Below, one piece after another: positions 35,548-48,662 of a stretch of 64,000 nt of DNA. Both the position numbers and the translations under genes were made by a program. Position 1 is the stretch's first letter. Every line of letters starts with the position of its first letter. Location of the stretch: assembly GCA_019321725.1 (NCBI GenBank), contig CM033113.1:5518001-5582000 (forward strand), written 5' to 3'. Below the pieces are notes generated by a model, which searched no databases, was not told the origin of the DNA, and saw nothing but the letters and a program-made list of their open reading frames with translations. The DNA comes from Paulownia fortunei (lineage: Eukaryota > Streptophyta > Magnoliopsida > Lamiales > Paulowniaceae).

Positions 35548-38500
35548 ATGACGAAGAAGGCACAGGCATCTGTGAAACCGGGACTGTCGATGGGCCACGT
35601 GTTGTGTTTAGGTTGGAAGCTGGTGATTTTAGTGTCCGTCGTTCTCTGTGTCTTGGCTTTTCTCAGAATCCAGCAGTATTCTCAGTCGACGGGCTCTTCT
35701 TTTTCGGCTCCTCTGCCGAGAAAATCTCGTGTTCTGGGCTATCAGTTCAGGGGCGATCCAAAGATCGCGTTTTTGTTTCTGGTTCGGAGAAATTTGCTCC
35801 TCGATTTCCTTTGGGAAAGCTTTTTCGAGGTGGGTGCAATTTTGTTTGCTGAGGTTTAACATGGAAAATTATTGAGAGTTTCAGTTTTGCAGTACTCAAG
35901 TTTCGGTATTTCAGTTCTGAGTTTGTTTGTCTAAGAATATTACTAGTATTCTGGAAGGAAATTTTCTCTCGTTCGTTTATTTTGTTCTACTTCTTCTTCT
36001 ACTTTTTTTTTTTTTTTTTCCTTTTGACATATTTTTTCTAGTTATTTAAGTATGTTCCTTTCTTTGTGCTAAAATGATAACTTCCTACTAAATTTGAATT
36101 TTTAATTTCATGTTTGCGTTATGTTTTTCTCTTTGCAGAATGTGGACAAGGCAAATTTTTCGATATATATACATTCTGAGCCTGGTTTAGTGTTTGATGA
36201 ATCTACTACAAGATCGGCTTTCTTTTTTAATCGGCAATTGAAGAACAGCATTAAGGTAACTCATCACATTATCCATTGTTTGGTTATGGAGATGTATATG
36301 GAAATAAGGTGAAGAGGGAAAGTTGAAAAACATTCTTGAATATGATTGATTAATTTGGTAAATGATAAACATAGATGAAGAAAAATTTAAGAAATTATGG
36401 AAATTCATTAAGTTTTCCATGCACAACTTTTCTGTTATGTTTTCAAGTTTGTCCATAAGCACAAATATGGTTTTTAATAACTTCCAGAATATGACCTGGA
36501 TGGCAGATTATCTCGTGCTGCTAACTGAGGTGTCCTTTCTCTAATCAGTTCAATAGATTGATATTAGGGATGATGGTGTAGGTAGCCTGGGGAGAAGCAA
36601 GCATGATTGAAGCTGAGAGGTTACTATTTAAAGAAGCCCTTCAGGATCCTGCAAATCAAAGATTTGTTCTCTTATCAGACAGGTATTTTCCTTACAGCCA
36701 AAAAGCAGTGTTCTAAATAAACAGAAAAGGTACTTTTCATGCTTATATATGTGTATCTGCTGTATATCGTACTTTATTTGATGTGTTACTAGTTAAGAAA
36801 AATTTTCTTAAGTAGTTCAGCTGGAGAATGTATCAATTTGTAATTGAAGTTGTGGATAAATTAGTGTCATATTGAGGTAGTTGTGCCCTTGTAGCATTCT
36901 TAGCCTTCATCTATCATGAGTAAAGCTTTTTGGGGCTAGTGAAAACATAGAACGGGTGAAAAGTGCTGAGATCCAGCTTGACACCAATTTTGTTCACTTG
37001 CAATGTTGAGAGCAATCTAACTTTACATTTGAGGGTGGAGAAAGAGAAGATATAATTAGCAACCTTAAAGTGTAAAGGTGAAAGAAGTACATATTATGCC
37101 TTGAGATTTTTATGCTTCATTAACCTTAAATTGACCGTAGCTCATTCATGGGATATTGATTGCATAACCTGTAGAGTCTTAGAAAAGATTGGTCATTGCA
37201 ACAAGATGAGAAAAGTTGTTTCTTTTGTTTAGGGAACAGTTGATATAATCCTTATGTGATTTCCTTACATGCATCTTGGTTGGGTGCTCTTGTGCTTTAT
37301 TCCAATCATATTAAATTTTTGGATTTTATTTCCCAAGTGTCAGCACCTACTGTTCACAACGGCCATATGTGGTTGTGTTTGTGCAAAATTTTCTTTATCA
37401 TATTACATATATATCATTTCATTTAATGTTTTCTACTTTAAGTTTTACGCTGCCGCTTGAGCATTGTTAGTTATCTGACAGTAGTTGTTTCAACTCAAAC
37501 AGCTGCGTCCCTTTGTACAACTTCAGCTATATTTACAAGTATCTAATGGATTCTCCAAGAAGTTTTGTGGACAGGTAGTTAAATAAAATTTGGATGAAGC
37601 CTAATCATACTTCGTTTATATTGGCAGCTTATTTTAGAGAACGTATGGGCATTTTGATGGCATTATATGTATGACATAACAGAATTGTGAACTTTTTTGC
37701 CCAGCTTTCTTGATAAAAAAGATGTTCGCTACAATCCAAAGATGTCACCAGTTATACCCAAGAAGAAATGGCGGAAAGGTTCACAGGTAATCTTTTAGAA
37801 TGTTGATTTTGCCTTGTGGCCAAATGAACCAATGGATATGAACTTGACATAGAGCATCAAAATATCACCGATAGATTAGGAGCCCCATGCTCGTGGATGT
37901 TGCAGAAATCCTCTTCTCTCTCTCTCACACACACACACACACACGCGCGCGCGCGCTTGCACTAAAGAAGAAAGTAATAATGACATACAACCAACTTTGC
38001 TTGTATTAATGGAAATATTAGTTTCTCATGGGTCACAGAGTTCGACCATTTATCTTCGAAAATAGTGGGTCATCAATAGGCATACACTTGCTTTCTCAAC
38101 CTCGATGAAATTCCATAAAATCCTTCTATCGGGTGGTTGTGACATTGTTGCTATATAGGTGCCAACCTGGTTTTTATCTTTACCTTTGAAATATATTGCT
38201 ATTTATTAATTATTCTACTACTCCAGTGGGTCAACTTAATTCGAAGACATGCAGAAGTTGTCGTAGATGATGAAATTGTTTTTCCAGTCTTCAGGAAGTT
38301 CTGCAAGGTACATAATTTTTTTATCTCTTTGCTTGGATAGTTTAGATTGTCTTCTTTGGGTCTTTCAAACCACAACCCCACCCCCCAAAAAAAGGGGAAA
38401 GAAAAAGTAAACAAAGGAAGAAATGATCTGATATTGCTTGTTAACCAAACCAAGTGAGCTTGCATAAGTAAATGTAAATCTACTCTGAACAGATATTTTT

Positions 38501-39469
38501 TATGAATCCTTGGTGCATTTTATTTAGAAAGAAATTTATGATGTTGTGTTTTGCAGAGACGTCCACCAATTGATGCGAGTAGCGGCAAGAAGAATCTTGT
38601 AAGTTACCTTTGCTGCCAGCTCTAAAATGATTGTAAACCTTCTCATTCAACATATGGAAAATCTTTAGCCAGTTGCTGAGATGATTATTTTGCCTATGTT
38701 TTATTGCTTTTGTGGTTCATATATGCTGCATTTTCAATTTCTATTTTCAAAATATTATTCACTGATAATGTCATATGAATTGGATGCAGAAACTTCAGAA
38801 ACAGCACAACTGTATACCAGATGAACATTATGTGCAGACGTTACTTGCAGTAAGCAAAAATGTCTTAATATGCAAATACCATAACATTGTGATTCCACTC
38901 TTGGTCGAAACTAAGCATCACTTTGCTTTCTCCTAGACAATTTTGCTATAATTGCTTGTAATGCCAAATTTAGTTGATTATTGTCTTCTGTTCTTTTTTT
39001 TTTTTTTTTGGTTTATAGATGAATGATCTTGAAGCTGAGCTTGAAAGAAGAACAGTTACCTACACTTCATGGAACCAATCCATGGCAAATACAGAAAATG
39101 AGGCTTGGCATCCTTATACATTTAGCTATGCTGATTCAGGGCCTCAACAAATAAAAAGAATAAGGGTTTGTTTATTTCACCTGCTCTCCTGTAATTAGGT
39201 TGACGATTTTTCTTTTCTTTTATATTTGTTTGTTATTGCTGCTTGGTTTGACTGTCTGGTTATTTGTTTTACCCAATGCAAATTTGCAGGATATCAACCA
39301 CGTATACTATGAAACAGAGTTCAGAACAGAGTGGTGCAGTAATAATTCTACATCCGTTCCCTGTTTTTTATTTGCAAGGAAATTTTCTCAAGGAGCTGCC
39401 ATGCGCCTTTTAAGTCAAGGCATAGTTGGTAACTTTGAAATCTCCGCATTACTGGAGCCACCACCGTGA
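35548..39469 (+). CDS. GT14-family (DUF266, core-2/I-branching type) Golgi glycosyltransferase
   Basis: Exons: 35548-35829, 36139-36255, 36582-36682, 37503-37574, 37705-37786, 38227-38307, 38557-38598, 38790-38849, 39019-39165, 39290-39469. All are GT-AG and in phase, giving 387 residues, the usual length. Residues of about 18-40 form one hydrophobic signal anchor after a short basic N-terminus, so it should be a type II Golgi membrane protein. Family motifs in order are KIAFLFLVRRNL, FSIYIHSEPG, VAWGEASMIEAERLL, RFVLLSDSCVPLYNFSYIY, RKGSQW, HNCIPDEHYVQTLL and EFRTEWC. Relatives are beta-glucuronosyl or core-2/I N-acetylglucosaminyl-like transferases that act on cell-wall glycans or arabinogalactan proteins. 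The acceptor here cannot be read from sequence. Confidence 0.93.
37912..37957 (+). repeat. Compound microsatellite (TC)n(AC)n(GC)n
   Basis: TC, then AC, then GC dinucleotides run in succession in the GT14 intron between 37786 and 38227. The AC/GC part is strictly alternating purine-pyrimidine. Confidence 0.93.
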
Positions 39470-40249
39470 TTTTTGCAGGGTTATCATCACAAGTGTTTGG
39501 CGCTACTCACAGTTCATGTGCTAGTCAACTTGCATTAGAAAATACATTTGATCAGAGACTAAATGTCTCTGAAAGTTTTGCATGTGTTACATTCATGTGG
39601 AGATACACACTGACTTAGAGGTGGCTGTTTAAACATAGATGAGTGAAAATAGTTTGAAAAGATCAATCTTTGGACATCGAAACCACTTGAAGGCTGATAT
39701 GTGTTGAGCATTATTGTCACTATGTAATAGAAACATCTAATGTATGATCCTAGAGACAGTCCTTTACGTGCCCTTCTGCTTTGATCTATAATTGAGTGAG
39801 CCAGAGCTGGCAAGTTTAGAATGGCCTACAAGGCTACAAATTTGCTTCTACTGTTTGTTGAGTGGTGAGGTAAGTGGAGTAGAACTTTCTCAAGTGCATC
39901 TCATTTGTACCCAAGCTTCTCCCATACCATCCCATCTTGATCTGGCCATCGAAGCAGAGTGTGAGCCAGTTGCACATACTTACCAACATCTGCAGGCTCC
40001 AATGCAGAAATCCCTGGGCAAAAGCATCGCCAAGCTCTAACTGGCCAAAATTTCGACAAAGCACCTAGTAGCATAAGCATGTGAAATTATCAATCTTATC
40101 ATCATTTTTCATTGGACTCAAACAAGATCACAGCATGATCAGCAGGCACGTTAAGACTACAGGCGTAAAGGGCTGATAAGAAAATGGCATGTTTTTGTGC
40201 AAGGCCATTCTGCAGCAACTCCGAGTACATCTCACATAGCAGTCACCCT
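39470..40249. other. 3' UTR of GT14 gene and spacer
   Basis: The first 200-300 bases are likely GT14 3' UTR. An 82-codon open frame at 39792-40040 matches no family I know and overlaps a similar antisense frame, so I do not call it a gene. Confidence 0.4.
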
Positions 40250-40353
40250 TTTTCCTATATTGCTTGTTTTAGGGTCTGGCAGCTGACATGGCCCCCAATA
40301 CTCTCTGTAAACTGTCTTTGTTCCAACTCACTTTTTGAGAGCACAGTGAGTCT
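40250..40353 (+). pseudogene. Decayed copy of exon 5 of the neighbouring IBR1-type reductase
   Basis: The stretch resembles 41987-42111 of the downstream gene, including the intron end TTCCTATATTGCTTGTTTTAG and the exon blocks CAGCTGA.ATGGCCCCCAATACT and TTGTTCCAACTCACTTT. About 13 bp are missing before TTGTTCC, and a second gap removes part of the exon end. The frame is broken. Because intron sequence is retained, it arose from DNA duplication and not by retroposition. No other exons of the copy are clear. Confidence 0.8.
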
Positions 40354-40919
40354 CCAATGGATTGGTTTGAAAATTAGGATGTAGGATTTGAAAATAAGGG
40401 TTTTTTTTTTAATGTTTCCCAAAAATTATTTCCTCAAAATATGTCAAAACCAACCATGCTCTTATTTCGGGGCAAAAAATATATTTTGGCAAAGTGAATC
40501 CTAACATAACATCAGTTGTTCAACTTATTTTTCTATCATATGAGTAAGAATAGATATATTCAATTTCATTATTTTTAGGGTTAAATATATTTTACAGCCT
40601 TCAAGAATAGGCCTTACTTCCTACATCAAATGTCAATGAAAGTTCAAAAACTTTTTCTACACCCCTATTTTATAGTATTTATTTTCTTGGTTGGATTCCA
40701 AAATTGATATTATTGATTTGAAATTGAATATTAATATAGATGTGGGTCCCGTCCAACAACCTGTAATCGTGAATCCCGAGAACATTTTGCAAAGTACTAA
40801 TATCATTCGCTTAGCAGGATGGCATTTTTCCAGTTTTCAATTTTCATCGCCAAATACTGGAATAGTAGGGCTGCGGTTTGTACTTTTCTAGTCTTCGGTA
40901 AAACAGAAAAAATAAAAAA

Positions 40920-42414
40920 ATGGAGAAGATAGGGAAAAGATTTGAAGGGAAGGTAGCCATCGTGACGGCTTCGACTCAGGGCATCGGCTTCGGCATAGCT
41001 GAGCGCCTCGGCTTGGAAGGCGCCGCGGTTGTTATCTCCTCTCGCCGGCAAGTATGCCCACTGATCACTCCTGCCTGCAACTCTATTCTCGTTTTCTTGA
41101 TTGTACCCAGTTTTAATTATCAATTCTAATTGGTCCGGGTCTCATTTGTGTTGCATATATACATATATGTATATATATATATATATATTTTATTTTATTT
41201 TATTTTATTTTTTTTTTATTATTATTTTTTAAGTCAAGTATTTATGCTTATAAGTTGTACAAGAGGGTTTACAGAGAAATGTAGACGAGGCAGTGGAAAA
41301 GCTCAAGGCCAGAGGAATTGAAGTACTTGGGTTAGTGTGCCATATCTCTAATGCACAACAAAGGAAGGATCTGATAGCCAAGACAGTTGAGGTAATTATA
41401 TAAAATATAACTATATTTCGCTGCTAATTTCAACTAATTCATGTTCTGTTTTATGGTTATAATCAATTGTTGAATTAGAGGATTTATCTTGAGCCTTTAT
41501 GCCAGTGACCTTGTGAATTTGGAATTTGAAATGTTGTTCAACTGGAAACTTACTCCTTTGTATACAGAAATATGGGAAAATAGATGTGATTGTGTCCAAT
41601 GCTGCTGCAAATCCTGCCGTCGATGGCATCTTGGAAACCAAAGAATCTGTCCTTGATAAACTATGGGAGATCAATGTTAAAACCTCTATTCTTCTTCTAC
41701 AAGTATGTCAACATGATGTAGACTTTAAGTTCTATTCAATCACACTGAATTTACTGCTGATTGCAGATTTAAATGTTTTTTATCATATGTATATCACTGT
41801 GACTGCAGGTTGCAGCACCTCACTTGCAGAAAGGCTCTTCAGTCGTTTTCATTTCTTCTATAGCTGGCTACCAACCCCCTCAAGGCTTGGCTATGTATGG
41901 TGTCACCAAAACAGCCCTTCTTGGACTTACAAAGGTGCTCATAATCTAATTGATATGGTTTATGCAGCCATTCTTGTGTCTGATTCCTATGTTGCTTGTT
42001 TTTAGGCTCTTGCAGCTGAGATGGCCCCCAATACTCGTGTCAACTGTGTTGCACCTGGTTTTGTTCCAACTCACTTTGCATCTTTTCTTACGGAAAATGA
42101 GAGCAGAGTAAGCCTTCGATCGTATTGATTAATGTCTTTCTTCACTAAGAATATGTTTTCAATGGTATCCATTATTTGTATTATGTCCCTAATGCGATGA
42201 ATCTTTAGTACTATTATTTGTTAAGATGGACTAACGTAGTACATATTCTGGAAAAAAAATTTAGAGGAAGAGTCTTGAGGAGAAGACACTACTCAATAGA
42301 CTCGGTACTACACAAGACATGGCTGCAGCAACGGCGTATTTGGCGTCTGATGATGCTTCTTATGTAACTGGAGAAACGTTGGTAGTCGCTGGAGGAGTGG
42401 CTTCCAGACTCTAA
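40920..42414 (+). CDS. IBR1: Peroxisomal short-chain dehydrogenase/reductase, IBR1/SDRA type
   Basis: Exons: 40920-41051, 41275-41391, 41568-41702, 41809-41934, 42006-42107, 42265-42414. All are GT-AG and in phase 0, giving 253 residues. The Rossmann motif is TASTQGIG (residues 16-23), followed by the NAAAN motif near 94-98. The catalytic residues are S145, Y158 and K162 (YGVTK). The protein ends in Ser-Arg-Leu, a canonical peroxisomal PTS1 signal. It matches Arabidopsis IBR1/SDRA closely in length and motifs. IBR1 acts in peroxisomal beta-oxidation-like conversion of indole-3-butyric acid to indole-3-acetic acid. Related plant and animal members (DHRS4 group) reduce other carbonyls, so the substrate is inferred from homology. 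Confidence 0.95.
41155..41213 (+). repeat. (TA)n and (TTTTA)n low-complexity tract
   Basis: A TA dinucleotide run is followed by TTTTA pentamers and a poly-T run. It lies inside the first intron of the reductase gene. Confidence 0.9.
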
Positions 42415-42655
42415 TTTCTTCTTTGGTTTTGTGATATTTCGCTCCTTTTCCTTCTTTTTTATAGTTTTCTTGTATTTAGTTCTCACAAGAATCCAAAACT
42501 ATGATGGATGAATCTTATAAGGCACCCCATAGGAAATGTCGTGGAATAAGACAGTTTCTCTTTTCAGTTATACTCATATAGTGTTCCTCAATGGCCTTTT
42601 GAAATCATGAGGTTCAGTGCTGTCGTTGAAACCAAGCTGATTGATTAGTTGCTAA

Positions 42656-43471
42656 TAAGACTGCCGTACTGAAACGTGCCGAAATTTTAGATATTTCGAT
42701 AATTTTGTACAATCGAAATAAATTAGTTTAATTTGATAATTATAAAAAAAAATCAATAATTCGGTATAATTTTGCTAAAACTGAAATTTATAAAAAAAAT
42801 TATTCTATCTTTTTTTTAAGAATTCATACATAACAATTATTAAATCAATGAATTTTGGCCTATGAAAAAAATAATTTAATTATTTGTACTATTTTTTTAA
42901 ATTTATTTTCAATCATAAATGGTTATTGTTTAGGTAAAAATAAAGAATTGAATTTTTAAAAATAAAAATATATTTATATGTTTGTTTCTTTTGGAACTAA
43001 TAAGAAATAACTAAAGAATTCAATTATATTTAGTTCAATCTATGAGTGGTGAATGTTTAATCGACATTTTAGTAAAACATTTCATCAAACAAGAGAAATG
43101 TACTATTTTAATTATTAAAAGTTAAAAAAATAATAATTTTTATCATGATAAATTTTAATCATTTCTATAAACATCAACTAAATAATTATTAATTAATTAT
43201 TAAATAATTTAATATAAGGAGAATAGACTAAAAAATACTTAAAGTCAAAATTAATCAATAATTTTTTTAAAAAAATAAATAAATTAAAATAAAAAAAAAA
43301 TCTATATTCAGTTCGATACGATATATCAAATTAAAATGCCACATCGAATATCAAAATTTAAAAAGAATACATATTAAATACCAAATCAAAATTTTTAGTT
43401 CGGTTTCTATTTCAGTTTCTACCAAAATTTCAATTTTAACAAATTTTGATTTCGATTTCTGCACACCCTTA
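42656..43471. mobile_element. hAT-like non-autonomous element, copy 1
   Basis: Its ends are imperfect inverted repeats: left TAAGACTGCC, and right GCACACCCTTA, which reads TAAGGGTGTGC on the other strand. Flanks are GTTGCTAA (42648-42655) and GTTCCTAA (43472-43479), an 8-bp duplication with one mismatch. The AT-rich body carries CGGTT/CGAAA-like repeats near both ends and no transposase. It is homologous along its length to 57873-58616 in the same orientation. Confidence 0.75.
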
Positions 43472-43479
43472 GTTCCTAA

Positions 43480-44120
43480 ACAGAAACCATATTCAACTGA
43501 CGACGGTTCAGAAAACAGATCTTGGTCCCTAGCAAATTGATGGCAATTGCATAAAGCAGTTAATTATCTGAGTCAGGTAGAGCACTTCTGTTATCTTAAT
43601 GCCTAAATTTAGAACTCAGGGCCAAAATGCATGCATTGGTGTCAACTTAAAGTGCAGATGGTGTGGCAAAAAGATTGGTTTACAGTGGACAATATGACCG
43701 GAGAGCGTATACCAGTCACCTTTCACTAGGACTTGAATTCAACTATCAGATATATTATTAGACAATAGTTGGTTGATATTAAATTCACTTATCAACATTT
43801 GATATTGATCGAGTCAAAGAAGACATGGGCAATATATGCAGAAAGGAACAATCAGGGCAAGAGCAACCTTGGTAACTTCTATACAACGACACATAAATTT
43901 GCTGAACGGCAAATCGCTGCCCACTTGCTCACAGGGAACTTTTCCCCCTGCCACATCTCTATGATGTGTATATCTACCAAGCACATGGATATTTTTACAA
44001 GATCTTGCTCTTCATCCAGGAAAAGAATACACAGTGGATTGGCCGGATTCTTCTTTCAACCTCATACATTCCACTATTTACTTGTGTCTTGCAAACCAAA
44101 GACCAAAAAAATTCATCCAT
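43480..44120 (-). other. Spacer and likely 3' UTR of the membrane-protein gene
   Basis: Downstream (minus strand) of the At1g16860-like stop codon. The open frames here overlap each other and have no recognisable similarity. Confidence 0.4.
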
Positions 44121-47100
44121 CTATACAGGAATCACGTCTCCATTTTGACTTTCATTGCTAGTCAAAATAAGGCCTTCAATATATGTGGGGAGAAGGCAAC
44201 AGGGCCAGCGACAGCCTGTTGAAACAGGCTCAGTGGGTGGAACAATCATGAGCACATTATCATGGCGTCGAACCACCCCCATGATACTCACGGTACTTCC
44301 TTCTTTGATATAACTGTAACGAAAATGAAACATAGACCATTGAAAAAATCAAACTATTTACTGGTCCACATTCCAATCCTCATAATCAAAATCTTGAGAA
44401 TCCATATTCTCCAATCAAGATTTTAGGCAGTGCTCTTAGCAAAGAAACTGAAACGCCACTAGTATATGGTAGAGAGAGTTGATATTTTAAGATTTGTGTA
44501 AGGATTAGCTGATCCAAGGCGTGGTATTTTCAGTTTCTGATCTATAAGAAGTATAAGTATCTCTTCTTTTATATGTTTCATGCAGTATTCCAGAATATTA
44601 AAAATATAATTTTCATATACTGAATTTAGAGGATGATCATACAGAACTGTGCAGATGTCAAAGGCCTTGTACAGATATAATGCACCTTAAAAAGTATCTT
44701 ACCCTTCTTTAAGCCGCATTACATGGTCGTCACTTGACAAACCTCGGTCAGAAAGCCAGCGTAGAAAGTTTGGAGACAATTTTTTGTTATCCTTGGTGAC
44801 ATCAACAACTACAGTTGGTTTAACAAATGGCGCAACCTTGGCGCCATAGCCTGCTTTTACTAGAGCTCTTAAACCAGACTGAAAGTCTGATATATAAAAG
44901 TCCGCAACATACTTCTGTTAAAAAATGAAACAAAGGCAATGAATTCCATCAATGGAGCAGTTGTCCACTTAAATAAGTCAACTTGAACACAACAATGTCA
45001 GCCAGCAAAATATTACAATTGAAATCAATGTTACGAAGCTTCTTAACGATACCTACCCCAAAAACACCAATAAATACTGCATTCTAGCATCTGGTAGCAT
45101 AATAAGTTGGAGCCAAATCCAATTAAGATGCAAGACACAAACAAATGGGATCCACCACTAAACTTGTGGCAACTGGCTGCTAGGAAAAGCACCAAGTTTT
45201 TTGCCAGTACCTCTAGGATCATCAGCAAAAGATTTTATATGTTCAAACTTTTAGGCTACATTGGTTTTATTTTCAGAATTTTGCTTCAGTATCTGGGAAA
45301 ATGGAGTTTCTTAAAATGGATTTGAGGATGAGATCATGTGGTGGTTCCACACGTTGGGAGAATGTCAAAAAATGGAAATGTGATTGGATCAAGCATTCTC
45401 AATATATATTAAAATTTGAAAACACCTTATGGATGTTCTCAAAAATGCCACCGGAAAAATTCTTATTCGAAAATAGAAATGAAGACCAAACATGCATTTG
45501 CAACATTCGGTCCACAAGGAACCCACTAAAAGGACAGGAATTTCATAAAATGAATTATAAGAAATGAAATTAAACATAGCCATAAGTTGAATAAATAAAT
45601 ATGGATGTGTTGAAAGTGAAGTTGTCGGGGTACGTCTTTGGAAATGCAACTAATGATTTACAGTCACATGAAGCGGCATATTCTCCCATATAACTCCCAT
45701 CCAATTCCATAACAAGTAACACAAACTGACCTCTGAATATCTGCATCCCCAAGTGAAGAACCTTTGTTTAGCATTTGTTGGTTTTCCGCCACAACCCCTG
45801 TATTCATGTAATTCTGAGGAAACATACACACATCTTGGTACTCTCTGGAAAGAAGTTTCAAGGGGTATGCTGCCACAAGTGACAACCTACAGAAAACAAT
45901 GCAACACTAAAATAAATACAAGTAATTTGAAAATGACAAGTAGTTAAAGGAAATCATCACAATTAACTGCATTAATTATTGCATCACTGTGCAGAGCACC
46001 ACCGCATGTTCATAATTTACAGGCCATGACAAAACTCAAATCAGCTCATGGTTTCCAAAATCAGGGAATAACTCGAGAAGCCACGAAGTCAAATTAAATT
46101 GGTGAAATCACATAGAAAGTGCATTACCTTTGACAAAGAGAATTTTCTTATTATAAAGCTTTTCCCCATTATTCACTGAGATCCCAACAACTATGTCTAA
46201 AGGCTTGGCAGGACAATTTTGTTTTCATGTCTTCTTTTTTTTCCCCTATTATTTTTCAACCTTTGCGGGCAACTTAATGAGTTTACATGGAAAAGGAAAA
46301 AAGAATAAAAATTTCCTATTAGTGAAGCACATAACAGTTTTTCCTCTAACACAGAGGAAAACTGAAAAACAGCTCTCCTCTGAAAAACATAGAGGAAAAC
46401 TAAAAATTCCTATAAGTCAAGAAAATAGAGGAAAACTATTTATAAAAAAGAAGAAGAAGAAGAAGGCAAAAGGGCAGGATAAAAATGTAGCAGAGGCAAT
46501 GCATTACTAAAGACATTTCAACCTCAATACTGGCAAAAGGGCACACAGATACAACTGAAAGGACCCAGACTGGATATTTCCACTCTTTTGTCCCCGTTAT
46601 AGTTTTCTGCTTATTACAACATGTGCCTAAGTGGCATGGGCAATTTTTGTCACTGGGAACCAGGGGTAATGAAGAACCACTAGCTTTATATAGTAGGTCA
46701 GTAAAACTCACATCCAATATAAGCAGAAATTAACATCATTTAGATTATCTAAAATATTTTCTGTTGCATCCATATTGTCATTTGAACACCCAAATTACTG
46801 CATGATATAATGTCAGGTTTCTCATTCCCCCACACCCCACCAGAAAATACACTCTCAAGCAAGATCTAGCTTACTATTTAAGCTTGATGATACTGTTAAT
46901 GAGATGCACAACGTCTCGAGCCAACATCGCCAGCAGAATAAGGTTGAGTCATAAGCAAATGAAAAGATGAAGATATTCATGGTCTATCAACTACACAACA
47001 AAATCAAACCTATCTCATAGCTAAGTATGTTGTCGCCATAAGCAACCAACAAGCAAGGGTAACGTGCTTGCAGCTATTCATATCATTGATAAGCTGCCAT

Positions 47101-48662
47101 CATGCAGCATATGTTCACATTCACTCTTGGTATTGACGCTGTGGTTGCCTTATTCCAACGCAATACGCAAAGGAGTTCAGTTTAAGTTGTCCTACAGTTG
47201 TCGTGAAACAAACATGGTCCAGGAAACAAATCTTTTCTTATTGACTACAAAGAAGTCAGATCTCCTAAGCACATCATCACCATATTACCGAGTAAGAATC
47301 AAAATTGAAGGCTATACTAATCAGAACCTTCTGCTACTTCCATATTGCAACCTAAATTTTAGCATCCAGGATTTTGAACAGCTCATCATGCAAAAAGATC
47401 TATTCCATGGAAATTCCTCATGTCTCTAGGCCGAATGGGTCCGAAATTGTGAACTCCAAATTGAAAATGGGTAAAATTATTTCTCAGCCATTCTCACTTC
47501 CCAATTTCCCCTAATTTATAATGAATTGTAGCCACGGTTTGCTAAATCACAATCCATCTTAAAAATACATTCTATATAGATTTAACCAGGTCTGCATTCC
47601 AAACGTATATTCTAAATAAAACAACTATTCTCAAGATGTCCTATCCAATAATACCAACAGTCAAACTGGTCCCAAAAATAAAACAGAAAAAACAAAAAAG
47701 GAGTTCAAATGACTACCATAAATAGCAAGCAGCCCGAACTATATTACTAGCCAACCGAACAAATAAATTTTAATTGCGTAATTAAATAATTAAAAACCAC
47801 CAAAATCTTCTAATATCAGTGACAGTTGACATTATTCAAACCAAAAAACTGGGAAACAAAGCCTGCAGGCGTGCGTAGTTACCCCAGTGACTTTGACGAA
47901 TTGTCCATCAACGGCACCCCTGAGCTCAGCATCAGGATACTTCTTCAAAAATCCCAACACCCCATGCTTTTTATAGGCGTAGTTCCATATCAAAATCACC
48001 ACAGCAGGGACTAACACCGCCACCACCGCCACCAGAATAACTGGCTTCTTCACTGCGGCCATGAGAAACGCCCCCACCACCAGCCCCATCACCACCACTA
48101 CCAAAAACACCCACATTGCCACCCTCGAAACCCTAAACCCTAATTTCACCTCCTCCCCTAAGCTCGTAACAGCAGAGCCGTAAACAGCCTTGTTGAATGA
48201 GCTCGGAGCGGACGGTGTATCCAGTTGTCCGGACCTACGGTTCGAGTTGGACGACCCCAGTGGACCCGAGGTGATGAGGCCGGTAGGTTGAATCGGCGTC
48301 ATCGGGCCGGAGAATGAAGAGGAGGATGACTTTTTGCTCATGGGCCCGGAGTTTGTGGGCTTTGGGCCCATTGGGCCGGAATTCGGGCCGGATCTGGCGG
48401 ATCCGCTGTTGTGCTGAGAAGATGAGGGCGGGCGCGAGGGGAGCTTAGGTGGGCCACCAGCTGGCGGGTGATGGTGGTGGTCCCCACTGGAACGGTCGAT
48501 GCCGTACATTTTGCCGAGCTCCCCAGATTTCTTAACGTCACCGCCGGTGTATGGAACGGCGCGTGACGCCATTGTCGGTTGGCGTTCTTTGAGCTGCTGT
48601 TCGGGGCGACCCGAGACGATGAGCCCGTTGCTGAGCTGGTGCGACCCGGTTCGAGTACTCAT
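44121..48662 (-). CDS. At1g16860-like two-pass membrane protein of unknown function
   Basis: Coding exons on the minus strand: 48662-47883, 45886-45731, 44914-44703, 44313-44121. All are GT-AG and in phase, giving 446 residues against about 474 in Arabidopsis At1g16860. The N-terminal half is polar and Ser/Gly/Pro-rich with repeated NSGPM/SGPL motifs, beginning SHQLSNGLIVSGRPEQ. Two hydrophobic helices lie at 181-204 and 207-229. The conserved C-terminal domain holds YPDAELR, FQRVPRCVYVSSELHEYRG, DFYISDFQSGLRALV, RLKEGYIKEGSTVSIMG and NVLMIVPPTEP and ends DVIPV. The start at 48662 matches the family N-terminus; an in-frame ATG at 48839 would add 59 residues. Homologues carry an unsupported 'ubiquitin-specific protease C19-related' label; I see no protease residues. 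Confidence 0.92.

Noticed and set aside
39792..40040. 82-codon open frame downstream of the GT14 gene
   Set aside because: A similar-length frame exists on the opposite strand and neither has recognisable motifs or splice context.
43769..44161. 130-codon plus-strand frame
   Set aside because: It overlaps the antisense 3' end of the At1g16860-like gene, which is strongly supported on the other strand.
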